Source: Cellvibrionaceae bacterium (lineage in GTDB: Bacteria; Pseudomonadota; Gammaproteobacteria; Pseudomonadales; Cellvibrionaceae). From it: a stretch of 8,485 nucleotides of DNA. Location: positions 1 through 8,485 of the forward strand of contig JAOXRV010000002.1 in the NCBI GenBank assembly GCA_025800435.1. Direction: 5' to 3'. The position numbers and the translations under genes are program-made. Position 1 is the first letter of the stretch, and each line of letters opens with the position of its first letter. Below, in pieces: positions 1 through 6,977 of this stretch. Under the pieces are notes generated by a model, which saw nothing but the letters and a program-made list of their open reading frames with translations, had not been told where the DNA came from and did not search any database.

Positions 1-1163
1 TGCGCAGTCAAAATACAGAGCTGCCGCCCATGAATGTGCTGCGCGATCAAGTACTGGAGCATTTAATTCGCGAACGCCTGCAATTACAAATGGGCCGCCG
101 CGCCGGTGTTGAAATTGGCAATGAAGAGCTCAACCAGGCGATTGTGCGCATGGCCGCCGCCAATAAGCTGAGCCCCGCCCAGTTTGAACAACAGCTGCGT
201 CAAGACGGCATGAACCTGCGTCAATTTAAGCACCGCCTGCGCAAAGAAATGATTGTCAGCCGGGTACAAAAGGGCTCGGTCAATCGCCGCATCAATGTCA
301 GCGAGCAAGAAGTCGATAACTTTCTCGCCTCCCAAGAGGGCAAGTTTTGGATCTCCCCTGATTACCAGCTGGGCCATATCTTAATTAACTTGAGCCCCAC
401 CGCCGACGACGCCACCGTGGCCGCCACCAAGGCCAAAATAGACGGTATATACCAACAGCTGCAACAGGGCACTGACTTCCGCGAGCTGGCCATCGCCAAC
501 TCCAATGGCCAAATGGCCCTAAAAGGCGGCGACCTGGGCTGGCGCAAAACTTCCCAGCTACCGAGCCTGCTGGCCGAGGCCGTGCCCAAACTGAAAAAAG
601 GCGAAGTCAGCCAACCCATCCGCAGTGATGCCGGCTACCACCTGCTGAAGCTGTACAATCAGCGCGGTGGCGAAGAAACCATTATCGAGCAGTCCAAGGT
701 ACGCCATATCCTGGTTAAGCCCTCGGCCATTCTCAGCGATACCGAAGCCCAGCAGAAAATTGAGCAGATCCGCGAACAGCTAGTCAACGGCGGCGACTTC
801 AATGAACTGGCCAAGCTGCACTCGGAAGACATCGGCTCAATGCTATCCGGTGGCGATCTGGGCTGGTCCACCCCGGGCCAGTTTGTCCCCGAGTTTGAAA
901 GCACCATGCAAGCTACCGCAGTGGGCGATATTTCGGCACCGTTTCGCAGCCAATTTGGCTGGCATATCTTAAAAGTGGACGAGCGCCGCCAGCAGGACTT
1001 TACCGATAAGGTGATTCGCAACCAAGCTTCCAATATCATTCGCAAACGCCGCTTTGAGGAAGAACTGCAAAACTGGCTGCAGGAGATTCGCGATGAAGCC
1101 TATGTGGAAATCAAGCTAAAAGCCGAAGAGGCTGCCACTGAAACCCCAATGGAAGAATCCTAG
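1..1163 (+). CDS. surA: Peptidyl-prolyl cis-trans isomerase / periplasmic chaperone SurA (5' partial)
   Basis: SurA is the periplasmic chaperone that escorts unfolded outer-membrane proteins towards the BAM complex and has peptidyl-prolyl isomerase activity. The frame is open from base 3, before the first ATG at 30, and the residues upstream of that ATG (RSQNTELPP) continue the family alignment, so the true start and signal peptide lie outside the window. Counting from the Met at 30, residues 1-110 match the SurA N-terminal chaperone domain (LRDQVLEHLIRERLQLQMG; LRKEMI). Residues about 113-212 form parvulin domain 1 (GHILINL, GGDLGW, GYHLLKL) and about 224-320 parvulin domain 2 (RHILVKPS, GGDLGW, FGWHILKV). 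The C-terminal helix (ELQNWLQEIRDEAYVEIKL) rejoins the chaperone domain, and the protein ends in an acidic tail (EEAATETPMEES) longer than that of E. coli SurA. The TAG stop lies inside the left end of a repeat element. It is the first gene of the pdxA-rsmA-apaGH cluster. Confidence 0.96.
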   Translation, partial: RSQNTELPPMNVLRDQVLEHLIRERLQLQMGRRAGVEIGNEELNQAIVRMAAANKLSPAQFEQQLRQDGMNLRQFKHRLRKEMIVSRVQKGSVNRRINVSEQEVDNFLASQEGKFWISPDYQLGHILINLSPTADDATVAATKAKIDGIYQQLQQGTDFRELAIANSNGQMALKGGDLGWRKTSQLPSLLAEAVPKLKKGEVSQPIRSDAGYHLLKLYNQRGGEETIIEQSKVRHILVKPSAILSDTEAQQKIEQIREQLVNGGDFNELAKLHSEDIGSMLSGGDLGWSTPGQFVPEFESTMQATAVGDISAPFRSQFGWHILKVDERRQQDFTDKVIRNQASNIIRKRRFEEELQNWLQEIRDEAYVEIKLKAEEAATETPMEES

Positions 1164-1179
1164 CAGGCTGTTGAAAAAC
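1159..1179 (+). repeat. Left terminal inverted repeat (21 bp)
   Basis: Perfect reverse complement of 1288-1308; core TAGCAGGCTGTTGAAAAAC. The repeat contains the surA stop codon TAG (1161-1163). Confidence 0.9.
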
Positions 1180-1307
1180 GTTTGCGAGGCAGCTTCAGCA
1201 AGGCAAAAATGGGCGAAAAAGCGGAGTTTATAGGTGATAAATGAGCATTTTGAGCCCATTTTTAACGCAGCTGAAGCAACGCAGGTAGTTTTTCAACAGC
1301 CTGCTAG
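1160..1307. mobile_element. MITE-like palindromic element inserted at the surA stop codon
   Basis: A non-coding block of about 145 bp with perfect terminal inverted repeats (CAGGCTGTTGAAAAAC inward from each CTAG). The two halves share further blocks in the same order: TGCG (1183-1186 / 1280-1283), GCTTCAGC (1192-1199 / 1270-1277) and AAAAATGGGC (1205-1214 / 1254-1263). The whole element could therefore fold into one long imperfect hairpin. CTAG occurs at both ends (1160-1163 and 1304-1307), as expected for a 4-bp target duplication, although CTAG is itself palindromic and could instead belong to the termini. No transposase frame exists inside, so it would be a non-autonomous element. It may act as an RNA hairpin between surA and pdxA. 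The mobile origin is inferred from structure; the parent transposon family is not identified. Confidence 0.72.
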
Positions 1308-1308
1308 G
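1288..1308 (-). repeat. Right terminal inverted repeat (21 bp)
   Basis: Perfect reverse complement of 1159-1179. It ends 14 nt before the pdxA start codon, and its TAG (1305-1307) is the last in-frame stop before pdxA. Confidence 0.9.
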
Positions 1309-1322
1309 GCTGGCGCCCCAAT

Positions 1323-2318
1323 ATGAATATTATTGCCATTACCCCCGGCGAGCCCGCCGGAATAGGCCCAGAGCTGCTGCTGCAATTATGCCAGCAGCGC
1401 CAGGCCCACCAGTTGGTCGCGATTGGAGACCCTAAGCTACTGCAGCAACGGGCCCAACAATTACAACTGCCAATCGATCTAATCCCCTTCGACCCCAGCG
1501 CCCCGGCCAGCGCCAACCGCGCCGGCCAGCTGTACTGCCAGGCCGAGCCCTTAGCGGCGCCGGTTACCGCCGGCCAGCTCAACTCGCGCAACGCCCACTA
1601 TGTACTGGCCTGTTTAGATCAGGCCATCGACGGCTGCCTGGCTGGCCAGTTTGACGCCATGGTTACCGGCCCGGTGCACAAGGGCGTAATCAACGATGCT
1701 GGCATAAGTTTTAGTGGCCACACCGAGTACCTACAGCAGCGCTGCAAAGTCGACAAGGTGGTGATGATGTTGGCCTGCCGCGAACTGCGGGTAGCTCTGG
1801 CCACTACCCACCTGCCCCTAAAAGAGGTGGCGGCTGCAATTAGCCCCAATAGTTTGCGGCGGGTATTAGAGATATTAATCGCCGATCTAAAGCGCGATTT
1901 TGGTTTGCAACGACCGCGTATTTTAGTGGCAGGGCTCAACCCGCACGCTGGCGAAGGCGGCCACCTTGGGCGCGAGGAGCTGAATATTATCGAACCCCTG
2001 CTAAAACAGTTTGACCGCCACCAGGCGGAGCTTATTGGCCCCCTGCCCGCCGACACCCTGTTTACCCCCAAGTACCTCGATCACTGTGACGCGGTATTGG
2101 CGATGTACCACGACCAGGGCCTGCCTGTGTTAAAATACCTTGGCTTTGGCCGCGCCGCCAATATTACCCTGGGCCTGCCAATTATTCGCAGCTCGGTCGA
2201 CCACGGCACGGCGCTCGAATTAGCCGGCACCGGCCGCGCCGAACTCGGCAGCCTCAACACCGCGGTCGAATATGCCTGCCTTATGGCCCGTGCGCGCCAG
2301 GCCAACCAAACCAATTAA
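1323..2318 (+). CDS. pdxA: 4-hydroxythreonine-4-phosphate dehydrogenase
   Basis: PdxA oxidises 4-phosphohydroxy-L-threonine with NAD(P)+. The product decarboxylates to 3-amino-1-hydroxyacetone phosphate, the PdxJ substrate in DXP-dependent vitamin B6 synthesis; the enzyme is cytosolic. The 331-residue length is normal. The N-terminus ITPGEPAGIGPEL is the family signature. The three divalent-metal histidines are present at H163 (TTHLPLKE), H208 (LNPHAGEGG) and H263 (MYHDQG), each three residues before E. coli H166, H211 and H266. GHTEYL (H133) and the C-terminal RSSVDHGTALELAGTGRA segment also match. ATG 1323 is the only possible start, because an in-frame TAG at 1305 precedes it with no other start codon between. 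No good Shine-Dalgarno is visible (only AGGG about 13 nt upstream), so translation may depend on coupling or be weak. It lies between the inserted element and rsmA. Confidence 0.97.
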   Translation: MNIIAITPGEPAGIGPELLLQLCQQRQAHQLVAIGDPKLLQQRAQQLQLPIDLIPFDPSAPASANRAGQLYCQAEPLAAPVTAGQLNSRNAHYVLACLDQAIDGCLAGQFDAMVTGPVHKGVINDAGISFSGHTEYLQQRCKVDKVVMMLACRELRVALATTHLPLKEVAAAISPNSLRRVLEILIADLKRDFGLQRPRILVAGLNPHAGEGGHLGREELNIIEPLLKQFDRHQAELIGPLPADTLFTPKYLDHCDAVLAMYHDQGLPVLKYLGFGRAANITLGLPIIRSSVDHGTALELAGTGRAELGSLNTAVEYACLMARARQANQTN

Positions 2319-2327
2319 GAGTTAACT

Positions 2328-3128
2328 GTGGATTCCTATAATCATAAGGCTCGCAAGCGCTTCGGCCAGAACTTTCTAAGCGACCCCGGTATTATCCAGC
2401 GCATTGTCAGCGCCATCGGCCCTGGGGAGGCGGATAATCTAGTTGAAATTGGCCCGGGTAAAGGCGCCATTACCGCACTCTTGCTTGAAGCCTGCCCGCG
2501 TTTAAATGTGGTGGAGCTAGACCGGGATTTAATTCCGATTTTGCTGGCCCAGTTTGCCAAATACGCGGATTTTAAAATCCACCAGGCCGATGCCCTCAAG
2601 TTTGACTTTGCCCAGCTGACCGAAAGCGGCCCGCTGCGCATTGTCGGCAACCTGCCCTACAATATTTCCACCCCGCTCATTTTTCACCTGCTGAGCTATC
2701 ACAGCAAAGTGCAAGATATGCATTTTATGCTGCAAAAAGAAGTGGTTGAACGCATGGCCGCCAGCCCAGGTCAAAAAGCCTATGGCCGCCTCGGCATTAT
2801 GGTGCAGTACTACTGCCAGGTGGAAAATTTATTTTTAGTGCCGCCCGAGTGCTTTGTGCCACAACCCAAGGTCGACTCGGCGATTGTGCGCCTAAAGCCC
2901 TACAGCGAGCCGCCACACCCGGCGAAAGATGTAAAATTATTAGAGCGAGTGGTCAATGTGGCCTTTCAACAACGCCGCAAAACCCTGCGCAACGGCCTTA
3001 AACAACTGGCCGGGGCCGAGACCTTAGATCAGCTCAGCACCGACATCAGTCAGCGCGCCGAGAATCTCAGTGTCGCCGAGTTTGTAACGCTGGCCGATGA
3101 ACTTCTGCAATTGGGCGTAAAGGTTTAA
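2328..3128 (+). CDS. rsmA: 16S rRNA (adenine1518-N6/adenine1519-N6)-dimethyltransferase
   Basis: RsmA/KsgA uses S-adenosylmethionine to dimethylate two adjacent adenines in helix 45 of 16S rRNA, a late checkpoint of 30S subunit assembly; its loss gives kasugamycin resistance in E. coli. The 266-residue length is typical. The N-terminus ARKRFGQNFL is the family hallmark. The Rossmann SAM site is EIGPGKG (residues 40-46), with acidic ELDRD (63-67), and the catalytic motif IV is NLPYNIS (108-114). Downstream are FVPQPKVDSAIVRL and FQQRRKTLRNGLK, typical of the C-terminal part. The start is GTG 2328: it is the only start that keeps the conserved N-terminus, and AAGAG (2317-2321) lies 6 nt upstream, overlapping the end of pdxA. 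It begins 9 nt after pdxA, so the two are almost certainly co-transcribed. Confidence 0.97.
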   Translation: MDSYNHKARKRFGQNFLSDPGIIQRIVSAIGPGEADNLVEIGPGKGAITALLLEACPRLNVVELDRDLIPILLAQFAKYADFKIHQADALKFDFAQLTESGPLRIVGNLPYNISTPLIFHLLSYHSKVQDMHFMLQKEVVERMAASPGQKAYGRLGIMVQYYCQVENLFLVPPECFVPQPKVDSAIVRLKPYSEPPHPAKDVKLLERVVNVAFQQRRKTLRNGLKQLAGAETLDQLSTDISQRAENLSVAEFVTLADELLQLGVKV

Positions 3129-3138
3129 ACACTAAAAT

Positions 3139-3507
3139 ATGTCAGAAATAGAAGTAACAGCAGAACCAGAGTTTATTCAAGCCCAATCGCGCCCGGCCGA
3201 GGGCCGCTTTGTCTATAGCTATACTATTCATATCACCAATCGCGGCAAACAGGGCGCACAGTTGCTAAGCCGTCAGTGGCGCATTCTCGACACCAATGAT
3301 CAGTTGCAAGAGGTCGAGGGAATTGGCGTAATTGGCGAGCAGCCACACTTGGAACCAGGCCAGACTTTCAGCTATTCTAGTGGTGTAATCATCGCCACAC
3401 CAACTGGCACCATGGAGGGCAGCTATTTAATGAAACGAGACGACGGCAGTCAATTTGAAGCGCCTATCGGCACCTTCGCTCTACTGCCCCCAGGCGCATT
3501 ACACTGA
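3139..3507 (+). CDS. apaG: ApaG domain protein
   Basis: A 122-residue protein covering the whole ApaG (DUF525) family, a small fibronectin-III-like beta-sandwich. It carries the family GxGxxG segment (GIGVIG, residues 61-66) and the conserved HLEPGQTFSYSSG and GTMEGSYLM stretches (about 70-98). The biochemical role is unsettled: the family was linked to cobalt and magnesium phenotypes in Salmonella, and related domains occur in eukaryotic F-box proteins. It follows rsmA by 10 nt and has no good ribosome binding site of its own (AAAGG is 15 nt away), so translational coupling to rsmA is likely. An in-frame TAA at 3133 fixes ATG 3139 as the first possible start. Its stop codon overlaps the apaH ribosome binding site. 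Confidence 0.95.
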   Translation: MSEIEVTAEPEFIQAQSRPAEGRFVYSYTIHITNRGKQGAQLLSRQWRILDTNDQLQEVEGIGVIGEQPHLEPGQTFSYSSGVIIATPTGTMEGSYLMKRDDGSQFEAPIGTFALLPPGALH

Positions 3508-3510
3508 GGA
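3506..3510 (+). promoter_or_regulatory. Ribosome binding site deciding the apaH start
   Basis: GAGGA overlaps the apaG TGA stop and sits 4 nt before ATG 3515. It favours this start over the in-frame ATG at 3455 and indicates coupled apaG-apaH translation. Confidence 0.75.
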
Positions 3511-3514
3511 CACT

Positions 3515-4333
3515 ATGGCCACCTATGCGGTTGGGGATATTCAAGGTTGCTTTGAGCCCCTGCTCTATTTGCTTGAGCAAATTAGTTTTGACCCGGCTAA
3601 GGACAAGCTCTGGGTAGCCGGCGATTTAATTAATCGCGGCCCGCGCTCACTCGACACCCTGCGTTTTATAAAAAGCTTGGACCACTGCACCGAAGTGGTA
3701 CTGGGCAATCACGACCTCAGTTTTCTCGCCTATGCCCACGGCTTTCAGCCCCCGCGCGATGGCGACACGATTGAAGAAATTTTACGCGCTGACGACTGCG
3801 ATGAGCTGGTTTACTGGCTGCGCCAACAAAAGCTGATCCACCACGACCCAGAGCTGGGCTACGCCATGGTGCACGCGGGCATCCCGCCACAGTGGACACT
3901 GCAAAAAGCCCTGCGCCGGGCCGCCGAGGTAGAAGCGGTACTGCAAGACGACGATGCCTACAGCGATTTTTTACTGCATATGTTTGGCAGTGAACCGCGT
4001 CGCTGGCGCAAGGGCCTTAAGGGCAACGACCGCCTGCGCCTGATCACCAACTACTTTACCCGTATGCGTTTTGTGGACGAAGACGGCACCTTAGAGTTTC
4101 AAGCCAAATCCGGCCCCGAGTCGGCGCCCAAGGGTTTTAAGCCCTGGTATAAATTTAAAAAGCGTAAAACCTGTGACGATAAAATCATATTCGGCCACTG
4201 GGCTGCACTGCAAGGCTTTGCCGATGCCGACAATGTTTTCCCACTGGATACCGGCTGTGTCTGGGGCGGCGAGCTGACCGTAATGTGTTTGGAAGATGGG
4301 CAGTTTTACAGCTGCAGCTGTAAAAAAAGCTAA
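3515..4333 (+). CDS. apaH: Bis(5'-nucleosyl)-tetraphosphatase (symmetrical), Ap4A hydrolase
   Basis: ApaH hydrolyses diadenosine tetraphosphate symmetrically to two ADP, limiting this stress alarmone, and can remove Np4 caps from RNA in E. coli. The 272 residues are close to the E. coli length of 280. It is a metallophosphatase: GDIQGC (7-12), GDLINRGP (36-43), GNHD (64-67), VHAG (H120) and FGHW (H228) supply the dinuclear metal and catalytic residues, followed by LDTGCVWGGELTVM. The frame stays open upstream to an ATG at 3455 inside apaG, but ATG 3515 is the right start. GAGGA (3506-3510) lies 4 nt before it, and the family begins with the MATYAVGD motif. The gene starts 7 nt after the apaG stop. 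Its last codons (FYSCSCKKS) lie on a 22-bp perfect palindrome. Confidence 0.96.
   Translation: MATYAVGDIQGCFEPLLYLLEQISFDPAKDKLWVAGDLINRGPRSLDTLRFIKSLDHCTEVVLGNHDLSFLAYAHGFQPPRDGDTIEEILRADDCDELVYWLRQQKLIHHDPELGYAMVHAGIPPQWTLQKALRRAAEVEAVLQDDDAYSDFLLHMFGSEPRRWRKGLKGNDRLRLITNYFTRMRFVDEDGTLEFQAKSGPESAPKGFKPWYKFKKRKTCDDKIIFGHWAALQGFADADNVFPLDTGCVWGGELTVMCLEDGQFYSCSCKKS
4304..4325. repeat. 22-bp perfect palindrome at the 3' end of apaH
   Basis: TTTTACAGCTG is followed directly by its reverse complement (axis between 4314 and 4315). T runs precede and A runs follow the stem, the reverse of an intrinsic terminator, so it should not terminate in either direction. It encodes the C-terminal FYSCSCK of ApaH. 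It might be a dimeric-protein site or an mRNA 3'-end structure, or have no role. Confidence 0.6.
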
Positions 4334-4383
4334 GCTGCCCCGCTTCAGAGCTAACATCGATATGCACAGGGCCAAGCGCCCAA

Positions 4384-5751
4384 TTAACTGGCCACCGACA
4401 ACACCGCCGGCACACGCTCGGCCGGGTAGCTCGGTCGGCCTACAGAATAATAGGCAAAACCTTCGGCAGCCAGGGTTTTGGGCTCGTACAGATTGCGCCC
4501 ATCGACAATGACCGGCTCATTTAGCTGGCAGGCCATATGGCTAAAATCTGGCGACCAAAAGTTTTTCCACTCGGTACAAATCACCAGAGCGTCGGCGTTT
4601 TTAAGAGCCATTTCTTTGGTGCCAGCCAGCAGCAGACCTTCGCGCTCGCCAAAAATTCGCTGGCATTCCTCCATCGCCTGGGGGTCGTAAGCCTGCACTT
4701 TAGCGCCGGCTTGCCACAGTGCGTTTAGCAATTCAATCGAGGGGGCTTCGCGCATATCGTCGGTGCGGGGTTTAAACGCTAGACCCCAAACCGCGATGGT
4801 TTTACCGGCCAGCTTGCCATCAAAGTGGCCAGACACAGCCTCAAACAGCCAGTTTTTTTGCTGCGCATTAATGTCTTCAACCGCGTTAAGCAAGCTCGAC
4901 TGGCGACCAAAACTGGCGGCGGTAGCGGCCAGGGCTTTTACATCTTTAGGGAAGCAAGAGCCGCCGTAGCCGCAGCCGGGGTAAATAAAGTGATAACCAA
5001 TACGCGGGTCAGAACCGATACCCTGGCGCACCTGCTCAATATCCGCCCCCACCAGTTCGGCAATGCTCGCCATCTCGTTCATAAAACTGATTTTGGTGGC
5101 GAGCATGGCATTGGCGGCGTATTTGGTCAGTTCGGCCGAGCGTACATCCATCACCATGACCCGATCGTGGTTGCGGTTAAAGGCGCTGTAAAGGCGACGC
5201 ATTTGTTCGGCACTGCTCTCGCGCTCGGTGCCAATCACAATGCGATCGGGCTTCATAAAATCGTTGATGGCCGCGCCTTCTTTTAAAAACTCGGGGTTGG
5301 AGACCACATCAAAATCTAGTTTGATGTCTCGGTAGGCCAGCTCTTCGGCCACCGCTTGTTGCACCTGGCTGCCGGTGCCCACTGGCACGGTGGATTTATT
5401 GACGATAATGGCGGGCTTTTGCAGATAGCGACCAATCGAGCGTGCCACGGATAAAACATGGCGCACATCAGCGGAGCCGTCTTCGTCAGGCGGGGTGCCC
5501 ACAGCAATAAAGATAACTTCGCCGTGCTCGACACCCGTTTGGGCACAGCCACTAAAGCTCAGGGTATTATCGGCCAGGCCCTGTTTTAAATACTCGTCCA
5601 GGCCGGGCTCATAGATGGGGTTGAAGCCCTGGTTCAACGCCTCAACTCGGGCCTTATCGATATCCACACACAATACATCGTGGCCGGCCTGAGCCAAGCA
5701 AGCGCTGCTGACCAAACCCACATAACCGCTACCAAATACACTGATCTTCAT
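4384..5751 (-). CDS. ugd: UDP-glucose 6-dehydrogenase
   Basis: Ugd oxidises UDP-glucose to UDP-glucuronate with two NAD+ in the cytoplasm, feeding exopolysaccharide, capsule or LPS sugar synthesis. The product is 455 residues. The N-terminal Rossmann domain has GSGYVG (7-12) and the acidic VDID end of strand 2. FIAVGTPP (81-88) and NKSTVPVGT (118-126) line the nucleotide site. The catalytic set is E154/E158 in NPEFLKEGAA, K210 and N214 in LTKYAANAML, C266 and D270 in GYGGSCFPKD. The C-terminal UDP-binding domain shows WGLAFKPRTDDMREAPS. The frame stays open to an ATG at 5790, but ATG 5751 is preferred because it puts MKISVFGSGYVG at the N-terminus, as in the family, and AAGGGTGG lies a few bases upstream. 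It follows galE by 106 bp on the same strand and converges on apaH, 50 bp away. Confidence 0.96.
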   Translation of the reverse strand: MKISVFGSGYVGLVSSACLAQAGHDVLCVDIDKARVEALNQGFNPIYEPGLDEYLKQGLADNTLSFSGCAQTGVEHGEVIFIAVGTPPDEDGSADVRHVLSVARSIGRYLQKPAIIVNKSTVPVGTGSQVQQAVAEELAYRDIKLDFDVVSNPEFLKEGAAINDFMKPDRIVIGTERESSAEQMRRLYSAFNRNHDRVMVMDVRSAELTKYAANAMLATKISFMNEMASIAELVGADIEQVRQGIGSDPRIGYHFIYPGCGYGGSCFPKDVKALAATAASFGRQSSLLNAVEDINAQQKNWLFEAVSGHFDGKLAGKTIAVWGLAFKPRTDDMREAPSIELLNALWQAGAKVQAYDPQAMEECQRIFGEREGLLLAGTKEMALKNADALVICTEWKNFWSPDFSHMACQLNEPVIVDGRNLYEPKTLAAEGFAYYSVGRPSYPAERVPAVLSVAS

Positions 5752-5769
5752 TGATGCCACCCTTCCCTT

Positions 5770-5784
5770 GGGCCCAATAGGCCC
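5770..5784 (-). other. Small hairpin in the ugd leader
   Basis: GGGCC and GGCCC pair across a 5-nt loop, about 20 nt upstream of the ugd start and next to its purine-rich ribosome binding region. No U tract follows, so it is not a terminator. A role in ugd translation is possible but unproven. Confidence 0.35.
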
Positions 5785-5857
5785 GCTCATAACAGGAAAT
5801 AGTGTGGAGCTTGCTTATGTCAGATTGTTTGCAGTTAGGTGACAGCTAGATGGCAGC

Positions 5858-6874
5858 CTAGTCAAAGCCATTGGGGTTTTGGGATTGCCAGCGCCAGGTG
5901 TCGGCCATCATCCGTCCCAGCCCCAGCTTGGCCTTCCAGCCAAGTTCACGCTCGGCCTTGCTGGCATCGGCGTAGCAGGCGGCCACATCGCCTGGGCGGC
6001 GGGGCACTATTTTGTAGGGTACTGGGGTGGCGCTGGCCAGGGCAAAGGCATCCAGTATTTGCAGCACCGAATAACCCTGGCCGGTACCCAGGTTAAAGGT
6101 GTGGCAAGCGGGGTCTTGTTGCAGTAAAAAACTCAGGGCCGCCACATGGCCCATGGCCAGATCAACCACATGGATATAGTCGCGCACGCCGGTGCCGTCG
6201 ATGGTGTCGTAATCATTGCCAAACACCTGTAGCCGCTCCAGCTTGCCCACCGCCACCTGGGCCACATAGGGCAGCAGATTATTGGGAATGCCATTGGGGT
6301 CTTCGCCGATACGACCGGATTCGTGGGCGCCCACCGGATTAAAATAGCGCAGCAGGCAGCAGCGCCAGTTGCTATCGGGGGCGGCACACAGATCGCGCAT
6401 AATATTCTCTACCATTAGCTTGCTGGCACCGTAGGGGTTGGTGGTGCTGGTGGGCGCAGATTCGTCAATGGGCAGCTGCTCGGGGTCGCCGTAGACTGTG
6501 GCAGAAGAGCTAAAAATAAGGTGCTCAACCCCCTGCGCCTGCATCACCTCAGCCAGCACCATGGTGCCGGCCACATTGTTTTGGTAATAACGCAGGGGCT
6601 GGGCGACAGATTCACCCACCGCTTTTAAGCCGGCAAAGTGAATAACCGCTTTAATATCGTGGTGTTTAAAAACACCCTCCAGGGCCTCGCGGTCGAGAAT
6701 ATCCACCGGGTAATGGCTGATACTTTGATCACACAGCTCGGCCACCCGCAGCAAAGACTCGGGTTTACTGTTGCTAAAGTTATCGACGATGATGGGATTA
6801 AAGCCAGCCGCCACCAGCTCAATCACTGTGTGGCTACCGATATAGCCGGCACCGCCTGTTACCAGAATATCCAT
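5858..6874 (-). CDS. galE: UDP-glucose 4-epimerase
   Basis: GalE interconverts UDP-glucose and UDP-galactose through a 4-keto intermediate on tightly bound NAD+, serving galactose catabolism and supply of UDP-galactose for glycans. The 338 residues match the E. coli length. It is an extended short-chain dehydrogenase: GGAGYIGS (7-14) binds NAD; VDNFSNS (30-36) and HFAGLKAVGES (79-89) are family signatures. The catalytic residues are S124 in SSSATVYG and Y148/K152 in NPYGASK. RYFNPVGAHESGRIGEDP (176-193), GTGVRDYIHVVDLA (227-240) and the C-terminal RRPGDVA follow as expected. The start at 6874 gives the usual N-terminus, and AGGG lies about 9 nt upstream. No other gal genes are in view. The neighbour ugd uses the same substrate pool, so polysaccharide precursor supply is more likely than galactose catabolism. 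Confidence 0.97.
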   Translation of the reverse strand: MDILVTGGAGYIGSHTVIELVAAGFNPIIVDNFSNSKPESLLRVAELCDQSISHYPVDILDREALEGVFKHHDIKAVIHFAGLKAVGESVAQPLRYYQNNVAGTMVLAEVMQAQGVEHLIFSSSATVYGDPEQLPIDESAPTSTTNPYGASKLMVENIMRDLCAAPDSNWRCCLLRYFNPVGAHESGRIGEDPNGIPNNLLPYVAQVAVGKLERLQVFGNDYDTIDGTGVRDYIHVVDLAMGHVAALSFLLQQDPACHTFNLGTGQGYSVLQILDAFALASATPVPYKIVPRRPGDVAACYADASKAERELGWKAKLGLGRMMADTWRWQSQNPNGFD

Positions 6875-6920
6875 TTTCTACACCCTAATACGCCTTGTGA
6901 AAGGCCGAATTATGGCATAG

Positions 6921-6941
6921 AAAAGCCACCAGAGGGGGCGG
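6921..6941 (-). terminator. Possible intrinsic terminator after the HTH-receiver regulator
   Basis: Read on the - strand, CCGCC pairs with GGTGG (one G-U pair) around a 6-nt loop, then C and TTTTCT. The stem is short and the T run brief, so termination would be partial at best. It lies in the 103-bp gap between the regulator gene and galE. Confidence 0.4.
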
Positions 6942-6977
6942 TAACAAGCAGCAGGCCTCCGAGCTGTGCACTTCTGG

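Noticed and set aside
1619..2071. Open frame of 150 codons on the - strand opposite pdxA.
   Set aside because: It is antisense to pdxA, whose metal-binding residues are all present; the composition looks like a shadow frame.
3455..3514. 20-codon upstream extension of apaH starting at ATG 3455 inside apaG.
   Set aside because: The family N-terminus begins at MATYAVGD and a ribosome binding site precedes ATG 3515.
4328..4383. Weak stems (AAGC/GCTT at 4332-4345; GGGC/GCCC at 4369-4381) in the convergent apaH-ugd gap as a possible terminator.
   Set aside because: The stems are only 4 bp and no T run follows on either strand.
4825..5286. Open frame of 153 codons on the + strand opposite ugd.
   Set aside because: It is a shadow of the ugd reading frame; ugd motifs are complete on the other strand.
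5752..5790. 13-codon upstream extension of ugd to an ATG at 5790.
   Set aside because: The Rossmann motif should lie at the very N-terminus (MKISVFGSGYVG), and the extension crosses the leader hairpin.
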